This document shows, piece after piece, positions 6,761-11,325 of a stretch of DNA of 11,325 bases. Positions within the stretch are counted from its first letter, which is position 1; the number at the start of each line of letters is the position of its first letter. The stretch is from NCBI GenBank assembly GCA_946611835.1, contig CAMOEE010000071.1, positions 1-11,325 on the forward strand. The letters run 5' to 3'. The notes under the pieces are model-generated. The model was given only the letters and a program-made list of their open reading frames with translations. It made no database searches and was not told where the DNA came from. Source of the stretch: an uncultured Treponema sp. (GTDB lineage Bacteria; Spirochaetota; Spirochaetia; Treponematales; Treponemataceae). The position numbers and the translations under genes are program-made.

Positions 6761-6788
6761 AGATTAACACAGATTTTAAATTTGTAAA
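6761..6788 (-). promoter_or_regulatory. Possible promoter directly before the ATPase gene
   Basis: On the minus strand TTTACA (6783-6788) is followed after 16 bases by TAATCT (6761-6766). Transcription from it would start about 3-4 bases before the ATPase ATG, giving a leaderless or nearly leaderless message, consistent with the missing Shine-Dalgarno. Both boxes are imperfect, so this is a weak call. The rest of the 99-bp gap (6752-6850) shows no terminator; it contains scattered GAAT repeats of irregular spacing. Confidence 0.3.
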
Positions 6789-6850
6789 AGAGAAGGAGAA
6801 TCGCTTATCGAATCGCAGAAGCCGAATAATCTGAATGCGGAATTTCTGAA

Positions 6851-7264
6851 TTATTTTCTTGTGGCGGCACGAAGGCGAGGAAGAACGCTTTCGATTTTGA
6901 GGGGTTTTACTACAAAATTCTTTGCGCCGATAGTAATTGCTTTTTTTACAACTGATAAATTGTCGTTGGCCGTGACCATGACTACATGAGCGTCCTTGTC
7001 GAAAGCAAGAATACGCTCCAGCGTGGTAAGCCCATCCATTACAGGCATGGTAATATCAAGAGTTACCAAATCGATGTCAGGATAATGTTCTTTGTAAGAG
7101 TTAAATGTGTCCTCACCGTTATGAAGCACATCAATAACAGTGTATCCGTCATCAGTCAGCATTTTTGAGATTTGTTTTGTAATAAACGGTGCATCATCAG
7201 CTACAAGAACATGACCTTTAGATCCGTCAGTTCTGAGCCCATCATCTCTTCTGTCGTAACTCAT
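6851..7264 (-). CDS. Single-domain response regulator (CheY-like receiver)
   Basis: The 137-residue protein is one receiver domain with no output domain. The acidic pair D23/D24 lies in VLVADDAP, the phosphoacceptor is D70 in DLVTLDITMPVMDG, the switch threonine is T98 in VMVTAND, and the invariant lysine is K120 in FVVKPL. All catalytic residues are present, so phosphorylation should work. A charged extension of about 17 residues (MSYDRRDDGLRTDGSKG) precedes the domain. Such proteins act by protein contact (chemotaxis motors, phosphorelays, histidine kinase partners). No kinase is in the window. It sits between the binding protein and the ATPase of the importer, behind the terminator at 7320-7337. 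No clear Shine-Dalgarno precedes the ATG, so the start is less certain than the domain. Confidence 0.92.
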   Translation of the reverse strand: MSYDRRDDGLRTDGSKGHVLVADDAPFITKQISKMLTDDGYTVIDVLHNGEDTFNSYKEHYPDIDLVTLDITMPVMDGLTTLERILAFDKDAHVVMVTANDNLSVVKKAITIGAKNFVVKPLKIESVLPRLRAATRK

Positions 7265-7302
7265 GCTAACAGTCTACCACACTTAGAAATATTTGCATAG
7301 GA

Positions 7303-7337
7303 TTTTTTATAAAATAAAGCCCCGCAAGGATGCGGGG
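7303..7337 (-). terminator. Intrinsic terminator after the BMP lipoprotein gene
   Basis: On the minus strand CCCCGC (7332-7337) pairs with GCGGGG (7320-7325) across a 6-base loop. It is followed by CTTTATTTTATAAAAA, a T-rich though not pure tract. It separates the dapB-xpt-BMP unit from the response regulator gene. On the plus strand the same hairpin is followed only by TTTGGG, so minus is the likelier direction. Confidence 0.75.
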
Positions 7338-7350
7338 TTTGGGATTAGGA

Positions 7351-7390
7351 GAGAAAATTCTGTTTGCCTTTAGGTGAACAGAATTTTCTC
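7351..7390. repeat. Perfect 14-bp inverted repeat in the BMP gene 3' region
   Basis: GAGAAAATTCTGTT (7351-7364) and AACAGAATTTTCTC (7377-7390) are perfect inverted repeats with a 12-base loop. It is the middle of three consecutive hairpins on the minus-strand transcript and has no T tract after it. It may protect the 3' end of the message, act as an RNase processing barrier or bind a protein. Confidence 0.65.
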
Positions 7391-7393
7391 TTA

Positions 7394-7426
7394 CAATGAA
7401 AAATTACAGGAGGTAATTTTTCATTG
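7394..7426 (-). other. Perfect 14-bp hairpin overlapping the BMP gene stop codon
   Basis: CAATGAAAAATTAC (7394-7407) is perfectly complementary to 7413-7426, with a 5-base loop. On the minus-strand transcript the stop codon of the lipoprotein gene (7421-7423) lies inside the first arm and the loop reads CTCCT, flanked by a closing C-G pair to give ACCTCCT, which resembles the anti-Shine-Dalgarno end of 16S rRNA. What it does is unknown. Confidence 0.6.
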
Positions 7427-8512
7427 AGGGATAATACCGTTTACGCCCTTGACGAACCATGACATGTTCCATACCTCGTCATCGGTCATAACAGCACCTT
7501 TCGCAACTTTTTCACTTCCGTTCTGATCGTGAAGAGGGCCAGAGAAGATTTTGAGGGAGCCGTTCTCGATTGCCGTGCGTGCGATAGCGACTTCCTGTTC
7601 TGTTCCGGGAGCTACGAGGTCTGAGAGAGGTGCAAGCTCTACCATTCCTGTAACAAGACCGCCCCAGTATTTTCGGCTCTGCCATGTGCCTGCAAGAATC
7701 TGCTCGACATCATCTTTTACGAATGTTTCCCAATGGAAGACAGGAGCCGTAAGATATGCTTTTGGTGCCGCTGTAGGAGTAGCGACATTGTAACCGATTG
7801 CAAAAGCTCCTTTTTCTTCGGCCGCAACCTGAGGAGCAGTCGTATTCTGATGCTGCTCGATTATGTCGCATCCACGGTTAAGAAGCTCCAGCGCACCCTG
7901 CTTTTCTTTTGTAGGGTCATACCATGTGTTTGTCCAGACTACATCAACAGTTGCATTGGGATTTACAGACTGAACGCCAAGAGCGAAACCGTTGATTCCT
8001 CGGATACACTCAGAGATTGGGAATGCTGCGACATATCCGATTTTGTTTGTCTTTGTTTTAAGACCAGCTACGACACCAGCCAGATAGCGGGCCTCGTACA
8101 TCCTGCCAAAATATGTCGATACATTTTCTGCAGTCTTGAAACCTGAGCAGTGACCGAATTTTACATTCGGGAAATCTTTTGCGACATTGAGAGTTGAATC
8201 CATAAAGCCGAATGATGTGGTGTAGATTACATTACAGCCGGCATCAACCAGATCACGGATTGCCTTCTCAGCATCGGAATTCTCTGGGACATTCTCCTTG
8301 TACATTGTCTGGATACCCATCTCAACGAGGGCCAGGCGGCTCTGATCCTGAGCCTCAGTGTATCCCTGGTCATTGATTGAACCGATATAGACAAAACCAA
8401 CCATGATATTGTCTTTTGTGATAGCTGAAGATTTTCCGTCCTTATTGTTACAGCCAAGGAAAATCATTGATGCGGCTACGAGTGACATTGCAATCATTGC
8501 AACTCTTTTCAT
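7421..8512 (-). CDS. BMP-family substrate-binding lipoprotein of a nucleoside/purine ABC importer
   Basis: The 363-residue protein has a lipoprotein signal with basic MKR, a hydrophobic core and lipobox FLGC with C21, so it should be anchored outside the cytoplasmic membrane. The mature part follows the BMP/Med family (COG1744): VGFVYIGSINDQGYTEAQDQSR (38-59), NVIYTTSFGF (94-103), GRMYEARYLAGVVAG (136-150), NTWYDPTKE (195-203) and EQHQNTTAPQVAAEEKG (219-235). The last motif resembles BMP proteins linked to purine uptake more than it does Treponema pallidum TmpC/PnrA; this is recollection, not alignment. AGGAG lies 9 bases before the ATG. xpt ends 21 bases upstream, so the two share a transcript. 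The cognate ATPase and permeases are encoded downstream beyond the response regulator. The exact ligand (nucleoside or nucleobase) is inference. Confidence 0.93.
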   Translation of the reverse strand: MKRVAMIAMSLVAASMIFLGCNNKDGKSSAITKDNIMVGFVYIGSINDQGYTEAQDQSRLALVEMGIQTMYKENVPENSDAEKAIRDLVDAGCNVIYTTSFGFMDSTLNVAKDFPNVKFGHCSGFKTAENVSTYFGRMYEARYLAGVVAGLKTKTNKIGYVAAFPISECIRGINGFALGVQSVNPNATVDVVWTNTWYDPTKEKQGALELLNRGCDIIEQHQNTTAPQVAAEEKGAFAIGYNVATPTAAPKAYLTAPVFHWETFVKDDVEQILAGTWQSRKYWGGLVTGMVELAPLSDLVAPGTEQEVAIARTAIENGSLKIFSGPLHDQNGSEKVAKGAVMTDDEVWNMSWFVKGVNGIIPQ

Positions 8513-8533
8513 TTTTTTATGCTCCTAAAAATT

Positions 8534-9109
8534 CTATTCTGCACGGAACTGAATTCCGTTTAAATCCATTTTTTGAATAATAGCGAGGCTCTCGACCTTA
8601 TAGCCTTCTTTACGAAGCTCGTCGCCCCCATTCTGGAATCCTTTTTCGATTGCAATAGCTGCACCGGCAATCTCAGCACCAGCCTCCCTGCAGATTTCAA
8701 TCAGGCCTCTGAGGGCGTTTCCGTTTGCAAGAAAATCATCGACGATAAGGACACTGTCTCCGGCCGAAATGTATTTTTTTGAGACAACGACATTGTAAAA
8801 TTCTTCATGAGTGAAGCTGTAAACTTTAGATGAATAAACACCCTCATTCACATTGCTCGTCTTGTGTTTTTTGGCGAAAAGCAGCGGGACTCCGAGCGCA
8901 CGGGCAAGGCTTGCTCCGATTGCGATTCCGCTTGACTCTATGGTAAGGACTTTTGTGATTTTCGAACCTTCAAAACGGCGTTTCCATTCTTCGGCAAGCT
9001 TGTCGAGGAAAGCCACATCAATCTGATGATTAAGGAAGTTCGAGACCTTAAGGATTCTTCCGTCAATCACCTCTCCGTCAGAGAGGATTCTGTCTTCAAG
9101 CAATTTCAT
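8534..9109 (-). CDS. xpt: Xanthine phosphoribosyltransferase
   Basis: This 191-residue cytoplasmic enzyme joins xanthine and PRPP to give XMP for purine salvage. It aligns well along its whole length with Bacillus subtilis Xpt (194 residues) from memory: ILKVSNFLNHQID (19-31), VLTIESSGIA (54-63), FAKKHKTSN (78-86), VYSFT (96-100), the PRPP-binding loop VLIVDDFLANGNA (120-132), AIEKGFQNGGDEL (153-165) and YKVESLAIIQ (170-179). Its ATG overlaps the dapB stop by one base as TAATG, so it is probably translated by reinitiation. The binding-protein gene follows 21 bases later, linking xanthine salvage with purine-type uptake. No purine riboswitch is seen, unlike Bacillus, where xpt has one; there is no leader space for it at this gene. 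Confidence 0.95.
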   Translation of the reverse strand: MKLLEDRILSDGEVIDGRILKVSNFLNHQIDVAFLDKLAEEWKRRFEGSKITKVLTIESSGIAIGASLARALGVPLLFAKKHKTSNVNEGVYSSKVYSFTHEEFYNVVVSKKYISAGDSVLIVDDFLANGNALRGLIEICREAGAEIAGAAIAIEKGFQNGGDELRKEGYKVESLAIIQKMDLNGIQFRAE

Positions 9110-9888
9110 TAGAACAAATCTTCCATTCCGTAAAGTTTTCCTCTTGAAAGAGATCCGTCTGCAAGTTTTGAAACAAGCTTTTCAAGTGCGACTACACTGC
9201 CCTTTGCGAAACCTTCACGACTGCGGGCACGATGAGTAAGTTCGATTGAATCGGCAGGAGAATCAAAGAAGACCGTGTGCGTGCCAGGAACAAAACCGAC
9301 TCGTGTAGAAGAAACATGAAGCTCGTTTGACTTTGGTTTTTCATGGAATGCGTCGAAGACCATCTCTGTTTTTGACTTGTTTCCGAGCATTACACGGCGG
9401 GCCACCTCAAGGGCAGTACCGGACGGAGAATCAGCCTTTTGATTGTGGTGAGCTTCCCAGACGGCGACATCGTAATCGGAATATTCGGCCATTACTTTGG
9501 CAGCTTCCTCGACAATTTTATAGAACATATTAACGCCGATAGAAAAATTTGATGAGCGCATGCAAGTACCATTTGATGATGCGCAGAGAGATGTGATTTC
9601 GCCCTCGGATTTTGCCCAGCCTGTCGTTCCGCATACAACCGGAATGCCAAGGGGGATAAGAGCCTTGAGGTTGGCGATTACAGCAGTCGGGTGGGAGAAT
9701 TCGATTACCCCCTCTGCCCCGCTTAGCTTTACGGCCTCGGCAACGGCCTTTGAGTCACCCGCCGCGACAAGATTTGTGGCATCTTTTGCTGCTACATCGA
9801 TTGTTGCGACAATGTCATGCCCCATTGCTCTGGCACAATTTTCAATCATGTGCCCCATTTTTCCGTATCCAACTAGTGCGATTTTCAT
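9109..9888 (-). CDS. dapB: 4-hydroxy-tetrahydrodipicolinate reductase
   Basis: The 259-residue NAD(P)H-dependent reductase acts after DapA in the diaminopimelate/lysine pathway. Visible motifs are the nucleotide-binding GYGKMG (7-12), acidic D31 ending the second strand, CGTTGW (86-91), SSNFSIGVNMF (112-122), the catalytic EAHHNQKADSPSGTA (145-159) with H147/H148 and K151, and PGTHTVFF (201-208). Two small departures from the common motifs are DSPSGT instead of DAPSGT and GTHTV instead of GEHTV. I chose the ATG at 9886-9888, preceded by GGAG with 5-base spacing, because the glycine-rich loop then lies at its normal distance; a TTG ten codons earlier would overlap the promoter region. It heads a dapB-xpt-BMP unit with a TAATG overlap to xpt. 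Confidence 0.95.
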   Translation of the reverse strand: MKIALVGYGKMGHMIENCARAMGHDIVATIDVAAKDATNLVAAGDSKAVAEAVKLSGAEGVIEFSHPTAVIANLKALIPLGIPVVCGTTGWAKSEGEITSLCASSNGTCMRSSNFSIGVNMFYKIVEEAAKVMAEYSDYDVAVWEAHHNQKADSPSGTALEVARRVMLGNKSKTEMVFDAFHEKPKSNELHVSSTRVGFVPGTHTVFFDSPADSIELTHRARSREGFAKGSVVALEKLVSKLADGSLSRGKLYGMEDLF

Positions 9889-9920
9889 ACGAACTCCAAC
9901 AAATGCAATGAATTTCAAGC

Positions 9921-9926
9921 ATTATA
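9921..9926 (-). promoter_or_regulatory. Predicted -10 box for dapB-xpt-BMP operon
   Basis: A perfect TATAAT on the minus strand lies 33 bases before the dapB ATG, preceded by a run of T. No good -35 is seen 16-18 bases upstream (TATTCT is the nearest), so it may be activator-dependent or weak. Transcription would start near 9913. Confidence 0.5.
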
Positions 9927-9966
9927 CAAAAAAAGCACGAGTTAGAATAGAGAATTTTTGATTTTG

Positions 9967-9998
9967 ATGAGCTTTTAAACCGCAATTTAAAAGCTCAT
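9967..9998. terminator. 13-bp inverted repeat between lysC and dapB (possible terminator)
   Basis: ATGAGCTTTTAAA (9967-9979) and TTTAAAAGCTCAT (9986-9998) are perfectly complementary around a 6-base loop. On the minus strand it follows the lysC stop by 20 bases, in the right place for a lysC terminator, but the bases after it are ATCAAAATC rather than a T tract. The plus-strand exit reads TTTTCTC, although no plus-strand gene leads into it. It may equally be a 3'-end stabiliser or a binding site. Confidence 0.45.
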
Positions 9999-10018
9999 TT
10001 TCTCAAAAGTGAAAGGAA

Positions 10019-11325
10019 CTAGAACAAAGCCTTGTGCAGGATGCTTACGACATCGTTTGCCTGACTGTCATCAACCAGCATTGAGATGTTGACCTTGCTT
10101 GCTCCCTGAGAAATCATCTGAACATTGATGTTTGCCTCGTTGAGAGCCTTGAATGTGTCCTGCAAAATTGAGCTTGAATGACCGGCATCACAAATGAGGG
10201 TGACGATTGCCTTATTCTTTGTGGCCTTGACCTCTGCGATTCGGCCGATATCCTCCAGAAGCCCCGTAAGATCAGCCTTAGTATTGACCGTGAGCGAGAC
10301 AGAGACCTCTGAAGTTGCGATTACATCGATTGAGATGTTCCATTTAAGGAACTGGTTAAAGATGTGAGCCAGGAAGCCGCAGGCATTGAGCATTCGGCTT
10401 GACTGAATATCAATCAAAGTGACATTTTTGACATTCGTGATTGCGGTAACACGAGGAGTTGCCCCAGAATGTTTTTCGACGATTACAGAACCGTCGCTCT
10501 TGATGTTGTAGCTGTTCTTTACACGGACAGGAGTGCCGGTCTTGCGGCAAGGAATCATGCTGCGCGGGTGCAGGACTTGTGAGCCGAACATAGCAAGCTC
10601 CTGAGCCTCCTCATAAGTGACTTCGGGAACAGTGCGCGCTTCTTTTACGATTCGAGGGTCTGTGGTGAGGATTCCGTCAACATCCTTCCAGGTCTGGATT
10701 TCGTCGGCCTTCATGGCAGCACCAATCATCGTTGCACTCAAGTCAGAACCGCCGCGCCCCAGAGTTGTGATAACGCCATTCTCGTCTTTTGCGATGAAGC
10801 CAGTGACGATTGGAATTTCTGTCTGTCTGCCGGCTTTGTAGTCATTCAGGTGTTTTGGGATGTTGTCCCAGACTTCATCCAGAAGCTCTGCGGCCATGTA
10901 GTTTGAGTCAGAAACCATGCCGATATCCCATGCATCATAGAATTTGGCCGGTGTGCCCTCTTTTGAAAGATAAGCCGCCATCATTCGAACGCTCATTCTT
11001 TCACCAAAAGAAACGAGATAGTCACGGGTGCGTTTCGTAAGCTCGTGAAGCATTGAAATGCCGGTAAGGAGAGTATTGAGTTCGGTGAGAAGTTCCTGAA
11101 TTGCCGGAACATCGACTCCAAGCTCTTTTGCGGTATCAAGATGAAGCTGCTCAACCTTTTTGATGTCAACTTTGCCATTGACTGCCATGTCTGCCGCATC
11201 AAGAAGATGATCCGTTGTGTCACCCATTGCGCTCAAAACGACGACCGGGCGAGATTCTTTATATGCCTGTATAATAGAAGCAACATGGCGGATTCGCTCC
11301 GCATTGGCAACCGAGCTGCCACCGA
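10019..11325 (-). CDS. lysC: Aspartate kinase with C-terminal ACT domains, missing only its N-terminal few codons
   Basis: Aspartokinase phosphorylates aspartate in the first step to lysine, threonine and methionine. 434 residues are visible; the reading frame is open to the window edge, beginning GGSSVANAERIR, the family's KFGGSS nucleotide/substrate motif cut just after KF, so only a handful of codons are missing. The start must lie beyond 11325. In visible numbering, the kinase core runs to about 285, with SFGER at 105-109, GRGGSDLSATMIG at 189-201 and WKDVDGILTTDPR at 212-224. ACT 1 spans about 301-345, including SEVSVSLTV (338-346), and ACT 2 spans about 372-434, a layout typical of feedback-regulated enzymes. 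The GRGGSDLSAT variant resembles plant-type and AK-III-type monofunctional kinases. dapB follows 130 bases later on the same strand. Confidence 0.96.
   Translation of the reverse strand, partial: GGSSVANAERIRHVASIIQAYKESRPVVVLSAMGDTTDHLLDAADMAVNGKVDIKKVEQLHLDTAKELGVDVPAIQELLTELNTLLTGISMLHELTKRTRDYLVSFGERMSVRMMAAYLSKEGTPAKFYDAWDIGMVSDSNYMAAELLDEVWDNIPKHLNDYKAGRQTEIPIVTGFIAKDENGVITTLGRGGSDLSATMIGAAMKADEIQTWKDVDGILTTDPRIVKEARTVPEVTYEEAQELAMFGSQVLHPRSMIPCRKTGTPVRVKNSYNIKSDGSVIVEKHSGATPRVTAITNVKNVTLIDIQSSRMLNACGFLAHIFNQFLKWNISIDVIATSEVSVSLTVNTKADLTGLLEDIGRIAEVKATKNKAIVTLICDAGHSSSILQDTFKALNEANINVQMISQGASKVNISMLVDDSQANDVVSILHKALF

Noticed and set aside
6798..6851. Repeated GAAT units between the response regulator and the ATPase gene
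   Set aside because: Spacing is irregular (about 7 to 14 bases) and the units are too short to distinguish from chance.
9889..10018. Search for a purine or lysine riboswitch in the leader of dapB-xpt
   Set aside because: The predicted leader is only about 25 bases, and no conserved riboswitch core is visible in the 130-base gap.

Overview
The window looks like chromosome from an anaerobic spirochaete, most likely a gut or rumen Treponema. This is an inference. The supporting observations are a sodium-pumping oxaloacetate decarboxylase start, a rubrerythrin, two lipoproteins (one with a relaxed spirochaete-like lipobox), a BMP-type nucleoside uptake system and moderate GC. No species can be named from sequence alone. 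There is no phage, insertion sequence, CRISPR, tRNA or rRNA that I can support.

Layout. At the left edge, oadG and the first codons of oadA run leftward from a good promoter. A 309-bp divergent intergenic region separates them from rubrerythrin (rbr). That region holds promoters at both ends and a GC-rich, highly self-complementary block of about 130 bp in the middle. Rightward from there come rbr, a lipoprotein alpha/beta-hydrolase and an AraC-family regulator, with intrinsic terminators after rbr and after the hydrolase. From 3131 to the right edge everything is on the minus strand. Read in the direction of transcription the order is: lysC (aspartokinase, cut by the window edge), dapB, xpt, a BMP-family substrate-binding lipoprotein, three tandem hairpins ending in a terminator, a stand-alone receiver-domain response regulator, then an ABC ATPase and two permeases with overlapping ends.

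How the genes work together. The BMP lipoprotein, the double ATPase and the two permeases form a complete nucleoside/purine-type ABC importer. xpt, directly upstream of the binding protein, would convert imported xanthine to XMP, so uptake and salvage are linked. dapB is joined to xpt by a TAATG stop/start overlap, and lysC lies just upstream, so lysine-branch enzymes are expressed next to purine salvage.

The most interesting non-coding signal is between rbr and the hydrolase (1185-1315). Four segments there can pair in mutually exclusive ways: the rbr terminator, an alternative middle helix, and a 13-bp hairpin that buries the whole Shine-Dalgarno sequence of the hydrolase and is followed by TTTTT. 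This has the geometry of an attenuator. Other points worth a second look are the structured block at 409-541, the triple hairpin at the 3' end of the binding-protein gene, and the transporter ATPase gene, which has no visible Shine-Dalgarno but a -10-like box right before its start codon.
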